This document shows, piece by piece, positions 14,927-26,717 of a stretch of 64,000 nt of DNA (within the stretch, counting starts at the first letter, position 1; every line of letters begins with the position of its first letter). The stretch covers positions 5,396,501-5,460,500 of the forward strand of contig OZ017796.1 of NCBI GenBank assembly GCA_963969395.1. The letters run 5' to 3'. The translations under genes were made by a program, and so were the position numbers. The stretch is from Pseudoscleropodium purum. Taxonomy: Eukaryota; Streptophyta; Bryopsida; Hypnales; Brachytheciaceae. A model generated the notes under the pieces. The model did not search any database, had not been told where the DNA came from, and saw nothing but the letters and a program-made list of their open reading frames with translations.

Positions 14927-16733
14927 GGGATGCACAATTCAAAAGATCTCACCATGGCAAACAAATCAAAACTTAGAAAAGAAACAACCTAACTTAAGGT
15001 ATGGATTCATGACTATCTAATGATGTTTTTATGTTTTCTTTATTGTGAAGATTAAGTGACTACACCTAAAATCATTTCAATAAAAATTACATTGTATTTG
15101 CAAATTGAAAAATATTTCAATCAAATGGTATATAATTAATTGATGAGGACATGCAATCATTGACTTCCAAAGTTTCTTAGGTAACAACATCCAAAATTGT
15201 TAGAAGAGGGTTTCAAGCATGGTTTACCATAATTGCTCAACTATAAAAAAAATTTATTTGGTCTTGTTAGTAATTTAAAGTTTCTATTCAATACCAATGT
15301 ACACAAAGGGAGACTTTCCACTTACCAAGAAGGTGAACTTTGAGCCTTTTCTTACTACAACAACAATCTAGAAACTTATTCAATCTAAAATTTTATTCAT
15401 TTATGTCGGTTGTGTTATACCCAAATTCAATTGCAAGATACTAAATGTCAATAGCATGAGTGTTTTAGTACTTGGAACAAATCAAAGATCACTTGTATGG
15501 TAAATAGGCTCCAAATGCACAATATTGTCAATGGAGCCTCTTCTTTAGTTAAAAGGGATTCTCAATTCTTTTCAAATGATACAATATGAATAATCTATAA
15601 TCGTCAAAATATTGAAAATAGGTGTATTGAAATCAATCCTAGGCTCTCATGAATGGAGGGTGTATATTTTAAGCAAGAATCTACATCGATACATCTTAGA
15701 ACAAGTTATGTGCAATTACCTTACATCTTATTGAAAGCTACTACATAGACCTAGGAAATCCAAAATAATTCCTTTATCATTGAATCCTTTGTTCAACAAG
15801 GACTAGATAAACTCAAAGATTGTGCACATCAGGGTTGAGCACATAAGAAATCTCAATTCATTTGTCTTGAATTGATTTCAAAGGTAGTCAAGCTAGCTCC
15901 TCAAGAACACTATGCTAATGATAAGGTATCAACACCTAAAATTGACCTCTTTTTAAAACCTACCTCTTGACATATTCTTGCCTAAAATATACTCCTACTA
16001 TTCAAAAGAATCTAAGACTAATTTCAAAGACACCTATTTTTAACACTTAAAAAATTCATAGTTTATTCATACAATGTCCACAAAATGCATTCTAAGATAC
16101 TCTAAAGTCCCCTCTTGACTACCAACAAGACACTTTTTCAATATAAGATAGATACTTCCAAAACCACCACTTTTAGATATGCTACTAAGCCTATTTGCTC
16201 TTATTAGATTGGTCAGATTTTCATATGTTCCTGTTGGCAAGTGAAAGGAGGTTTCAACACACCAGAGAACATGGCATTTGAATATTGTATGCAAAAGTTA
16301 TTAAGGAACAAAGTACACAATACGTTCAGAATTGACTTTGGAGATGTACACATAGCATAGCATAGATGGCAGTTTAAGGTCAGTGGCACATTAGACTGCA
16401 CGTGCAAGTTGCATTTGGTCACATGCACTACCGTACAAGTTAACAGGCGGCAGTCAAGTGGATAGTTTGAGCAGGAAGATTAATCCTTCATGCGGACCTC
16501 TTCAACAACTCGATGAAATATGCCCATCTTTCTGCGATCGTCAAATGAATACATTATATGATCCACATATCTAGGCCATTTCATACTCCAACCATTGTCA
16601 CTAAAAAGGCTGTGACAATATTGTACAGACCGACACAACAACTACGTAACGATTTTTCTCCCTTGAATGCAAGACTGAACTTCTACAAAGAATCCTTCAG
16701 AAATCACTGAAGGGTCAATCAGAAGTCTAGTTC

Positions 16734-19700
16734 CTACATTTCCTCTACTTGAATCATAGACCCACATTGGCACCACTTCGTTGTGATGCCCGTCTCTGCA
16801 TCGTAGCTTTCACTAGTTTCCACATAGTGGTGCACATGTCCAGGATCTGCTGCTGCTGCTGCTGCGGCGGCGGCGGCCGCGCTTGGTTGAGAATGACTAT
16901 TTTCTCTCACAGATTGGGTTGTGCTATCCATGGCACTCTCACCAATCGTTTCTGCTACAGGTTCAACAGAAAGTCTCTTGTTTGATGTAATAAAGGTTGC
17001 AGCTTCTGCAGGGTCTCCTTGGTATGTATCTCGGAGTCGTTTACGAGTAGCAACTGAGAGGAAGAGCTGGCGCCACCGAGTAGCTGCTTGCTCCTCTCTC
17101 TTCTTCAACAATTGGGCAGCCCGTTGGTCCTCATATTCATGATATGCCTGTTTTATATCGAAAGTCGGTTTGACAACGATTAGGTGATAAATACAGTGGT
17201 GAATGGTAGACATACGAATTAAGACTTCAATTGGAGATTCCATCCAGATAAGGTGCGGGATGCGAAAACCGTAAAGGACCTGATCTCGTCTCCTATAGTG
17301 ACTCTTATTGCTAGCAGCAACTCATCTATTCTTAAAGCAGGTTGGATCTTCAGGCAAGTGGTGGAAGCACGACTTGGCTAGACATGAATGGATAAAGATC
17401 TTTGAATGGAAATGGGGTCGCCTACTGCCGAGTACAGTGGTCTTCAAATTCCACTCTGAAATTGAATAAGGAATTCAACATAGTGACAAAAATCCGATCT
17501 CAACAGAGTGTTCTCTCGTGCGTAGAGAGATCTCCACACCCCTTTACATCTCCAACATGTGCTAAAATGCTTAAAGTGAAGCAAAAAGTATCCTCTACCG
17601 TCGACTCGAATGGTACAGAGAAATATGACCCCCATTCTTCAGCAAATTTCAAAATTGTAGCGTCATAGCTTACCTCCATAATTGCGTCTTTGAACTCTTC
17701 ACATATCACCAGGCCTTCGAACACCGGTACCGAGTGTCCTCTACGAATTTCAAACCCAACCATAGCAGGCGCATAGTCGACTCCTAAACGTTCGCACACA
17801 GGTACCAGACGAGGAAAACGCAGATGGACAGTTCCGGGTGGCAGGCATTTCTCGGACCAGACATCCACCTGACCACGTTCATTCTGAAACAGGACGAGTT
17901 CATTAGTCATGCAGAAGATCAACCAGAAAGACCAGTGGCCCTGCTAACATAGAAATTCTTATTGCCCGGTAAAGCTGTCCTCGAGACGTTCATTTCCTTG
18001 CATTCAATAAGAATTTATCAGTAGAGAAAGAAATCAACGAGTTACGTTAGATGAAGCCACAAGTATCAGGTCAAACTTCTGTATTAACAAATGTCACTCA
18101 CTCTTGGTACGATCCCACCAACTGCTCGTGGAAGTTGATATTCTTCGGTCTGCCACTCCCCAAACAAATCGGCCATAATAACTTCCTTCTTGTTTTCCTC
18201 CCTTATTGAGTCCTCTGCCTCACCAGCACTCTGTTTTGGTATGGCCCGAGATTTCACTATCTGTCGCCCAGACCAGAATGAGAAATTGACAATGTTACGA
18301 GAACGATGTTATTGCGTAAATCAAGAAGGAATGGTATAAGATGGAGTATACGAAAACTAGTAAGATCTGATCCCGTCAACTGTACTTACCATGTTACCAA
18401 CAGCAACTCATCTATTCACTCACTTGGTTAGACTTATTCGCAAATGGTGTAAGCATGACATGGCTAATTGTCTATGGCCACTGATCTTTGAATGGAAAGG
18501 GGTTGTCTATTGTCACTCATATTGGTCAACAAAATCCCACTTTGTAATCAAATAAAAAATTCATAAAAATTCATAGTGATAAAAAAAACAAAGATCAAAG
18601 TGATTCCAAAAGAATTGGCTCTTGCACCCAAGGTCATCTCTCCACTGCTCTCCACAGATCTCCCCAAACTCAATCTTACATTTGTTAAAATGCCTTAAAT
18701 GATGCAGAGAGTACCCTCCACCCTAAACCTAAGCAAGTAAAGCTGCAGCAACGCAAACATTGATAATCTCACAAATACAGGTGTCCCAAACCTTGGCAGG
18801 CAACTCCCCAGGTTTCACTTTGCGGCCTTCTCGAAGCCAACGATCACTGGTATGCAACGTCTGCACAGAATTTCTGCGATAGACTGGTTGACCAGAGCAG
18901 TATCCAAGCACTGGACCTTTTGGATACACTGTTTCGTACTTCTTCAGCCACCTCTCTAGCACATAAAGGTGGTGAGTTCTGTAAGCCTGCCCACAACAAA
19001 ATGATCATACGCATGATTAATAGGGTTCACTAACAATTTAAAAATTGTTTATCTCACCCTTGCACAGCTGAAGATTTCGCAAGAAAGGAAGTAATGCAAA
19101 GAGACGGAAAGCAGAAGACACAGTGAAAACGACTGATGCCTCAGCGATAATAGACCTGCTGGTTTGTTGGCAGAGGCTCCGTATAAAGCTTCGTGTCCAA
19201 TTCCATATCTTCTCGATCAGCGCGAGGAGTAAACTGAGGCAGATCTTTCTGTCCATTGGCTGTCACATCAGGATGCTTCACTGCATTGAGAGAGGCGTGC
19301 AAGGGTACTGAGGGTGGAGGTTGTACTGGAGGTCCCGAAGTTGCATCTGCCTCCAGTTGTTTGAGAGGACGCATGGTGCACTCCCACCATTCGGAATCCA
19401 CCCTCAAAGGCTCTATAGATGACCACAAATTCACATACCTGCAAACCAATATCCAAAATAAAATAATTTAAACCAATCTGTAATTGCTTCGTAACATACA
19501 AAGATCATGAACACCTTTTTAGGAAAGCATGCAATTGACAATCTATCTCATTAAGTCCAACCAGAGGCTTGTGCAAGAGTGATTGAACTAAACGGATCCA
19601 CATCGAAGTGCGTGCTACTGAAAAGTGAATTCCTGTAACATCGAAAACTTTGGACATTACCTGCGTGTCACGTCCTTAGCTCCAGCACCAGCAAAAGCGA

Positions 19701-22700
19701 CAACATAACGCAATGGGTTTCGACAAGCAGCTGTCGCACCTTCCACTTGATCAGCTCCATCCACAATTCCTCTAGTGGCATCCACGTGTACCCACCTACA
19801 GTAACAAGTCAGTGCCTGCTAAAAAGGTGACTTGAGTTAATTCAGAGTCCTGAATATTTACGAGCAATCCAGTTGGAATTAAGCTACTCCATAGTGATTC
19901 AACTAACCAAAAGAGTCTATGGACTCTAGGGTAGCTAAGGACCATAGGACTAAGACAGCAGTAAGACCAAAGAGTTAAACCATTAATACGTGACCAATAA
20001 GCCTAGTCGTCCCTAAATATTCAGTGTTACTTAGAAAGATACTTCGCCTCTACACCGTATACTACTCGCTCAGTGGGTGAAGATACCCAGACATATCTCT
20101 CTTCAATGGTTGGATGGCAAATTACACCTTCACTTTAATACATTACCTCATTAAATTCCAACAATCCATAACTAGCATTCATAACAACAAAGGTAGCAAT
20201 GGATTGTGTTATTCAAGAAACCCGAATGGCATCAAGCTGGTATCCGTAACAATTGTCTGAAATGAAATCGCCTCCCTCATGATCAGAAAATTTGAGCTAT
20301 AATGACAAGCTACGGTACATACTCAAGTTTTAGGTTTGCAATCTCACCTACCATTGCTGCCCTCGCCTCCACAATAGACCTCGGCCCAATGCAGCAGCGG
20401 GCCCATCTTCCAGGACCATACAGACCCGCTAGTTCCAACTTTTCGAAGTCCCTTCACGCTGTTCTCTTCTTTTTCACTGGTCGGTGTAGCCTCTGCCTTG
20501 GCAGCTGCTGCAGTGGCAGCCAGAGCCATGGCTATCTGTGCTTCAAATTCTTCATCCCCTTTCCTTTTTGAATTACTCCTCCCGCCGTGCTCACTGCTAG
20601 CAGCTCCCTTAGAAAGAACAGGAGTCTTAGAACCCTCGCTATGTTTCACATTTCCATCGGCATGTGTGGTGCGTCTTCGTCCCTTCTTACTTGGTGTGCT
20701 TGCACCCACTTGGTCCACAGTCTTTCCTCTAGCATTGCCTGATGGAGACTTGTCATCAACATTCTTGCCTTTGCCGCGACCTCGACCACGACTCTGTCCT
20801 TGACCCCTCCCAATTGCAGGGCTCCCAATGTCTCCAGGTGTCAAGGCCTGAACCCCATCCACTGAACTAGGTGTACTTATGAACACTTGAGGACCGCGAC
20901 GAGCTAAAACCCTGCTAAGCTCCGCTACCTGTTGCCTTAGCTCAAATTGAAATAGAGGCCCAATTCGGGAATGGTGGAACGGAGCACTGGGATCAAAATC
21001 TACTGACGCTTCAAGACTTTCAGCATCAGGTTTTATGGAAGCAACATCCAGTACTGTCACATACCTGCAGGCATCACCCCGTGTTGCATTACATTATCAT
21101 CTCAGTAGCAACACAGAGGAGTTCCGACTATACACCCAACTTGGTAGACGATTATAGTTTTCCAAACTCTGTGAGTACTTACTGCGAAAGACTTGAAACT
21201 TCCACGAAAAATCAATAAGAGACGAACCTGCAAACGTAACCCAGTCCTCGAAACAGTGCCACAGAGAGGGCTGCAAGCTGATGCACAAACCAAAACCACG
21301 GAAATTAGAAGAATTTCTACTAGACATTAATCCAATTCACTGTTCAGAAGACCGACGAAAAAACAACACATCTCCAAAACCCATAATGCAGAGCATCAGT
21401 GCATGATATACCTCTTCTGCCGACCCGCACTGCTTCTGAACGACTTCTGGTAAACGAGTTTCGAGTGCTTCGGCATCCTCTTTACGGAGTCTTGATGACC
21501 CTTCGTCAGACACCAGCAATCGGAAGTGGTTTTGAAACTGCAAAAAATCAAAAGAAAACGTAAAATTGAATTCCACAAACATCATAGAAAGATGTAACAA
21601 GAGATGCGTCATTTCATATCAGTCACACTGTGTGCTGAGCCTGTTGAAAATTCATCGAAATCTAAAACTCCGTGTGTTAAATCCACTCACTTACCCAGCT
21701 ACCTAAATGCTCTAGATGTCCTATTGTCACTCTGTCGGAATCAGTAGATGGGAGGAGACGAGTCGGCAACACAGACACAAGTGAAGCCTGTCAAAACCAG
21801 TAGAAGAAAGTTACACAAGTATCACATAGAAGACCAGTTAAAATTGACAACTGAAATCGTTCTAAAATACCCACATCCACAGACATAACCTCAGTACGCA
21901 AAGGGTTTGCTACCAAATTTGGATACATCAAATTGCCTACTGTTACCAAAAACATTCCTGAATTTAACTAATGTTGATAACATCCGAAAATCCAAACTAA
22001 TCCAGAATGCAATTCTCAAAACCCGAAATACTGACCTGAAGTAAAGAATCGTCACAGGATTGAGATACCATCCTTCCTCGAGCCAGCACGCACAGCAAGT
22101 GTGCCATATGAACTTGAACAGAAAATTCCTGTCATCATCATTGACGAATAATGTCACCATGTTACTCGTGTTGTATCCGAGAAAAATACAATATAATAAT
22201 AAGATCAACCATTATCATATGACTTATTCAACCAGAGTCATCCTAAATGGATATCATCAATTATCAATTAAAGAAAATCCAGTTCGATTTTGGTAAGCTT
22301 AAATACCTTGTCATTCGCATTAGCCCTTCGAAGAGGAGGAGACTTCTTTAATTTCTTATCCAAATCCTCTGCAGGACTGCCATCTGCGTCGAAGGTGACT
22401 TTTCCAGACCATCCCTTTTGAGGAGTAGGATCATCAGCTCGTCCAACTCCGGCCCCGACATCACCATCTTCCCAATCCAACGCCTCCTCGACTGGAACAT
22501 GGCTCTCATTATCCTCCTGATCAAATAGAAAATTCACATATTTCACAAAAGACTACAAGCAAACAGTTCTCAAAACACCATGTCCACGAATCATAGCACC
22601 TCGTTCCTCCACATTCCTTGATTATATTTTTTCATTGCTGTAAATAATAATATGGAACAGCGACGAACCTGTCTCTCGGATGGTTGACAAGCACTAGCGC

Positions 22701-23647
22701 TGGCAGGCTGAGATGTGCTAGGTCCCTCGTGTTGTTGAGTTCGCTCAAGCTCTTGAGTCGTGCGTGCACGCATGCCACACACTACCTCTGTGGTATTTGT
22801 CTGAGAAGCTCGTCCCCCCGACAACCCCTCCTGGAATATGCTTGCATCCATTTCATTAGGTTTAATTCCGTTCAATACTATAAACTGGAAATTATACTTA
22901 AAAAGCAAGGACCACGAGAGAAGTACAACAGACACCAATTCGTGTTTCCAATCGAGACATGGAACTTGAATGAACAAATGTTCCACTGTCAGCCAATTCC
23001 CCAAGGCACGTGGCAAATAAATTAGCCGCAAGTCCGTCGTAGTCCCAACACTTGCAATACTCTTCATGAAGAATAAGAGTCTAGGGCTTACAATGGTGGT
23101 TCCAATTGAAGCTCCAAGTCGTTTCTTTCGTTTCGATCCAACCCGATCCAACAGCTGACCCACCGTGTGGCGAGATGCATCCGCCAATGTTTCTGTCAAT
23201 GTTCAACTTCAATCAGAAAGCCAACTTTTGACCATGAGGTTCTGCAATGTCTTGAGATGTAAACCCTAGAAGAACAGATTAAGAAAAACAGCGAATGCAT
23301 TCCGAACCCCTCACACTTATTGGAACACGACGATTGGATTGTATGAAAAGAACCTGGAGCAGCGGTGCCATCTCCACCGAGGGTTGGAGTGTCATTTTCA
23401 TGCAAGCTCCGGAGGAGATTGTCTAGGCCTGCAGCAAAGTCCATAAACTCGTACACTCAGCACCAACCCAGTCGCTGTAATAGGTTCACCCATAAAACAT
23501 AACATAGCCGTAGTCTCTCAAAGCACGTCCATTGAGTAATCTCAACCAAAGTACAATCTTCAAAGCTGCTACAATTTCTGTAAAACGCATTCGTCTTTGC
23601 TCACCAGAATCTCCTTCCTGAGCTTTATTACTCCGCCGAGTCCGCAT
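16734..23647 (-). CDS. RAD4: DNA repair protein RAD4 / XPC homologue
   Basis: Sixteen exons: 23647-23605, 23428-23354, 23192-23092, 22830-22669, 22516-22307, 22128-22036, 21787-21695, 21537-21412, 21277-21228, 21064-20348, 19795-19661, 19438-19156, 18986-18792, 18260-18102, 17883-17674 and 17147-16734. They join to 3066 nt and 1021 aa; plant RAD4 is about 865. After an acidic N-terminus (to about residue 197) comes the transglutaminase-like fold (VHMAHLLCVLARGR ... WVHVDATRGIVDG). BHD1 (about 697-761, YVLERWLKKYETVYPKGPV), BHD2 (about 762-814) and BHD3 (about 815-884, CLPPGTVHLRFPR, DYAPAMVGFE) follow. The C-terminus has a poly-Ala run and a Cys-rich end (KWCQCGSMIQVEEM). RAD4/XPC recognises helix-distorting lesions and starts global nucleotide-excision repair in the nucleus. 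Exon 10 is unusually large and carries a basic low-complexity insert. Introns 13 and 15 each carry a copy of a dispersed repeat. Confidence 0.94.
17265..17610 (+). repeat. Dispersed repeat copy A, in RAD4 intron 15
   Basis: It is alignable by eye with 18360-18728 over about 350 bp and, over its first half, with 26505-26700. Shared words in order include CAGCAACTCATCTATTC, AAGCA.GAC.TGGCTA, GATCTTTGAATGGAAA, TCCACTTTG-like and AAAATGC.TTAAA. It lies antisense to RAD4. Confidence 0.65.
18360..18728 (+). repeat. Dispersed repeat copy B, in RAD4 intron 13
   Basis: It has the same architecture and orientation as the 17265-17610 copy, with CAACAGCAACTCATCTATTC near the start and GTTAAAATGCCTTAAATGA near the end. 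It abuts exon 13 (18986-18792), so the insertion sits close to the donor side of that intron. Confidence 0.65.
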
Positions 23648-24585
23648 CAATCAGCCTGTTTGTCCACATCAAAATTCTATTAATTATTCACGTAGAATTG
23701 CTCAACCACATTAATAATTCACATCCTAGATCAAACTCTTGCTATCATAATATCACCAAAGCCTGATCTTCCAGCTAGATACTTCACACAACACAAAACT
23801 CATACTCTTGAGGTGAATATCCCGTAAAATTGGACCGTGGAAAATGTTGCTGCGCAGAAAAACTACAACTGGGTTCTTTCTTCCTAGGGTCTATTGTGCG
23901 AATTATTCTCCGCAAATGAAAACTGTCTCGCTCCTGGAATCCGTCACCTCCATTGTCCTAAATTTATTTGATGCAACAATCGTCTAGCTACGTGCAGCTC
24001 CTGGCATCCATCACCGGAAACGTCTCTCTTGAGGCAGTGTAGGCGTCGCATTCCAAAACTGAACATCTCTTTCATACCATTGCGTCCACACTGGTCGCAT
24101 TACTATAATTCGAACAGCGAGCAGATCCGAGAATAGAGTTTTCTGCGAGACAGGGGAAGGCAAAATCTGAAAATCACTGCAAGCAAGAACACAGAAATCT
24201 GAATAGCGAGTGGGGGAGCCCACCTGCTTGATCGTCCTTGGTTTTTTAAAGCCAGTTTCACTAGGTTCGGCACGAAGAGTTAATTGTAATATCACAGAAG
24301 CAAAACAGAAGAGCACCCAGCTTGGGAACTCCAGGGCAGCTTCAAGCGTAAAGACGAAGCTCCTCCGAGGTGTGCCCAGAATTGCTCGTGCACCGCCTCT
24401 GTTCAAGTTGGGGGAGTACCAACTGAGAAGACGACGTCGACAAGTTTCGTTCGTCGGACGAAGCTTCGTCTCCGTCGGCAACTCAGGGTTTAGGGTTGTT
24501 CTGATTATGAGTTTGTGTCGATTCTGTAAGGACGTTTTCATGGTTGTTTCCTTGAGGTATGAGGTTGTGATTTCTGAGTTCAGAG
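23648..24585. promoter_or_regulatory. Divergent promoter region of RAD4 (minus) and PDCD2 (plus)
   Basis: The two ATGs point away from each other across 938 bp. No other convincing coding sequence lies between them. The interval contains a telobox-type motif near the PDCD2 end (listed separately). Shared bidirectional regulation is possible but is inference from geometry. Confidence 0.5.
24485..24497. promoter_or_regulatory. Telobox-like motif upstream of PDCD2
   Basis: AGGGTTTAGGGTT is the complement of AACCCTAAACCCT and contains the plant telobox core AAACCCTA. It lies about 90 bp before the PDCD2 start codon. Teloboxes are enriched at plant genes for translation and ribosome biogenesis, which fits the known role of PDCD2 proteins. 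Function here is inferred. Confidence 0.55.
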
Positions 24586-25923
24586 ATGGCGGCAGGTGAT
24601 AGCAACGCAGGGCAATTGTCCTTTGCGGTGCTTGCCATGAGCTTGGAAGAGGATTCCAGCGGGGAGGATTACGAGCTGGGAGAAGAAGAAAGTGATGAGG
24701 AGGAGGATTTGGCGGTCACGCTGGGCTTCGTGCAACCCGTCACAGAGGCGTGGAAGATGGCGCGCCACCATTTCCCTTGTAAGGTCGGCGGGACGCCCTC
24801 GTGGTTGGACCCCCTCACCCTCCCCGAAGGCGAGAGCGCGCAATGTGGCATTTGCGGCAATTGCTTAAGCTTTCTGATGCAAGTATATGCTCCCATTGGT
24901 GTCGACGACGTCGCGTACAGGGAGGAAGTTTTCCACCGCAGCTTGTTCCTCTTTGTTTGCTCCGACATGGCATGTTTGCAGCAAGACCAGCATCACCAGC
25001 TCAAGAAGAGCCCGGAAACTCCCCTTCGAAGCGTCAAAGTGTTCCGCTCGCAGCTCCCTCGCTGCAACAGGTTTTACGATTACGAGCCTCCGAGCGCGGA
25101 GAGCTCACCCTTAACAGAAGCCGCGCCGTTGTGCACTTGGTGTGGCACATGGAAAGCGACGAGCGTCTGCGGGGGATGCAAGCAAGTCAGGTACTGCTCA
25201 CGCACGCACCAGCTTGCGCATTGGCGAGGTGGTCATGATACATTCTGTCGCTCTGCGCAAGCAGAGCTAGCGTTACAAACCGAGAATTCTCCCCGGAATG
25301 ACGATGAGGCAGTGCAAGCCATGGTCCAGGATGTATTCACTAGGGTTAGGGTTAGGGTTAGGATCGGGGATGCATCAGGCATTTCCACCGCAGTAAGTGA
25401 CAAGCTATGGCCGGAGATGGAGCTCATAGTCGGAGAAGAAGAAGACCACAGCTCCCCTTCTAGTGTGCACACTACAGATGCACAGCAATTGCTGGAGGAT
25501 TACGAGCATCGAAGAGTTAACAATGGGGAAGAATTTTCGGCTACCGATATGCAAGATGTGGAGGAGTCCTCTGCTGATCAACAGCACTGGGCTGCGTTTC
25601 AAGCCCGGCTTTCCAAAGCATCTGACCAAGTGCTGAGATATTGTCGAGCGGTGGGAGCCAAGCCATTGTGGCCTTCCTTGGATGGCCAACCCAAGGAAAG
25701 TGATATACCTCCTTGTGGCAATTGTGGAGGTCCTCGCATGTTTGAATTTCAATTGGTGCCCCAGTTGCTCTACTTTCTAGGCGTGCAGAACGAGACGGAA
25801 GACGACTCGCTTGATTGGGCCACTATTGCTGTGTATTCATGTGCAGCCTCTTGCAACACATCGAATTTGTCCTCGGAAGGGTATGTGGAAGAGTTTCCAT
25901 GGGTTCAGCTGGCTGTAACATAA
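24586..25923 (+). CDS. PDCD2: PDCD2-family MYND zinc-finger protein
   Basis: The protein has 445 aa in one intronless frame. Order: an acidic N-terminus (about 20-42), the family N-terminal motif LGFVQPV and the PDCD2 N-region with CGICGNCLSFLMQVYAP. A MYND zinc finger follows at about 183-221 (CTWC..CGGCKQVRYCS..HQ.AHW..GH...C; all eight ligands visible). The C-terminal PDCD2_C domain (from about 330) has CGNCGGPRMFEFQLVPQLLYFL and ends near PWVQLAV. PDCD2-type proteins are known as dedicated chaperones for ribosomal protein uS5 in 40S assembly. An odd stretch, about residues 252-258, is encoded by tandem GGGTTA hexamers and reads alternating Arg/Val. It falls in the variable linker, so it probably does not break the fold. 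Confidence 0.95.
   Translation: MAAGDSNAGQLSFAVLAMSLEEDSSGEDYELGEEESDEEEDLAVTLGFVQPVTEAWKMARHHFPCKVGGTPSWLDPLTLPEGESAQCGICGNCLSFLMQVYAPIGVDDVAYREEVFHRSLFLFVCSDMACLQQDQHHQLKKSPETPLRSVKVFRSQLPRCNRFYDYEPPSAESSPLTEAAPLCTWCGTWKATSVCGGCKQVRYCSRTHQLAHWRGGHDTFCRSAQAELALQTENSPRNDDEAVQAMVQDVFTRVRVRVRIGDASGISTAVSDKLWPEMELIVGEEEDHSSPSSVHTTDAQQLLEDYEHRRVNNGEEFSATDMQDVEESSADQQHWAAFQARLSKASDQVLRYCRAVGAKPLWPSLDGQPKESDIPPCGNCGGPRMFEFQLVPQLLYFLGVQNETEDDSLDWATIAVYSCAASCNTSNLSSEGYVEEFPWVQLAVT
25341..25362 (+). repeat. Telomere-like TTAGGG array inside the PDCD2 coding sequence
   Basis: TAGGG followed by TTAGGG, TTAGGG and TTAGG is read in frame as Arg-Val repeats. The unit is the hexamer, not the heptamer TTTAGGG usual for plant telomeres. 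Confidence 0.9.
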
Positions 25924-26504
25924 GGTATGTGATCAGATAAGAGCTCAATTGGGCTCTTGAAGATCAGGGATTGTCAGGGCTTTACAGTTTCTTCCGCGAG
26001 ATTTCGTTGCAGTTGTCACTTACTCTTTGCATTCTGGATCCTGCGTGACTTTCGAGCCCCAGAATCTCATCCTAGAAGTACTCCCTTCTGCTGAGAGCTT
26101 GCGAGTTGCAATAGAATCCCCTCTTATTGTGGAGCATTAAGCTCAATCTCTGATACCCCTATTGTTCAGTGCAATCAGTTTAGAGGCGAAGCGCTTGACT
26201 TACCAACTTCTTTACAATGCCAGATCAAGGACTGGAGCCCTACATCAGATCATCTATTAGTTGAGAAGTTCTTAGCGGTCATTGACTTACGTTTAAAGAT
26301 GGAACTTTTGTTGCCAAACTATGGAGGTTACTGCGGTACAGAAGTCTCAGATTGGTCTATCTATTTTATTTTTAAGGTAAAGACCATTCTTATTTGCCTC
26401 AATTTAGGCTAGAAATTGAGAGGGAGCAGAATTGTGGAGTCTAGAAACACCAGGTAGAAGCAAAGATAGTTGTAAGGATACTAATTAAAACCGTAGTGTC
26501 ATGG

Positions 26505-26700
26505 CCTGTTTCATATATCGACCCCCATCTGTTCCCAGCAATAACTCATCTGTTCATACACTTGATTGGACTTATTAGCAAGTGTTGTGAGCATGACTCG
26601 TGCTGAATGTCTGTGGCTATTGATCTTTGGCAGTGAAAGTGGGTTGGTACCCTCACCCAAGCGTATTACCTTCCATTGCCATGGTGAAGTCTTGGATGGA
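26505..26700 (+). repeat. Dispersed repeat copy C, downstream of PDCD2
   Basis: It shares CCAGCAATAACTCATCTGTTC, GACTTATTAGCAAGTG and TGTGGCTATTGATCTTTG in the order seen in the two RAD4 intron copies. Only the 5' half of the longer copies is recognisable. The fold-back MITE begins immediately to its right and may have interrupted it. Confidence 0.55.
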
Positions 26701-26717
26701 ATTGTGAATGTACAGTA

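Larger units (their letters stand above)
13792..16733. other. Intergenic region between CLP1 and RAD4
   Basis: The first 150 bp upstream of CLP1 are GC-richer (leader and promoter). The rest is AT-rich and holds two repeats listed separately (14375-14650 and 14825-14926). No coding feature was found, and the 3' UTR of RAD4 should lie just left of 16734. Confidence 0.5.

Noticed and set aside
24210..24599. 129-codon plus frame and its 176-codon opposite in the RAD4/PDCD2 gap
   Set aside because: The plus frame runs into the PDCD2 start in another frame, neither shows domain similarity, and they overlap each other.
25341..25362. Interstitial telomere or chromosome-end junction
   Set aside because: Only about three and a half hexamers, fully inside an intact PDCD2 frame, and not the plant heptamer.
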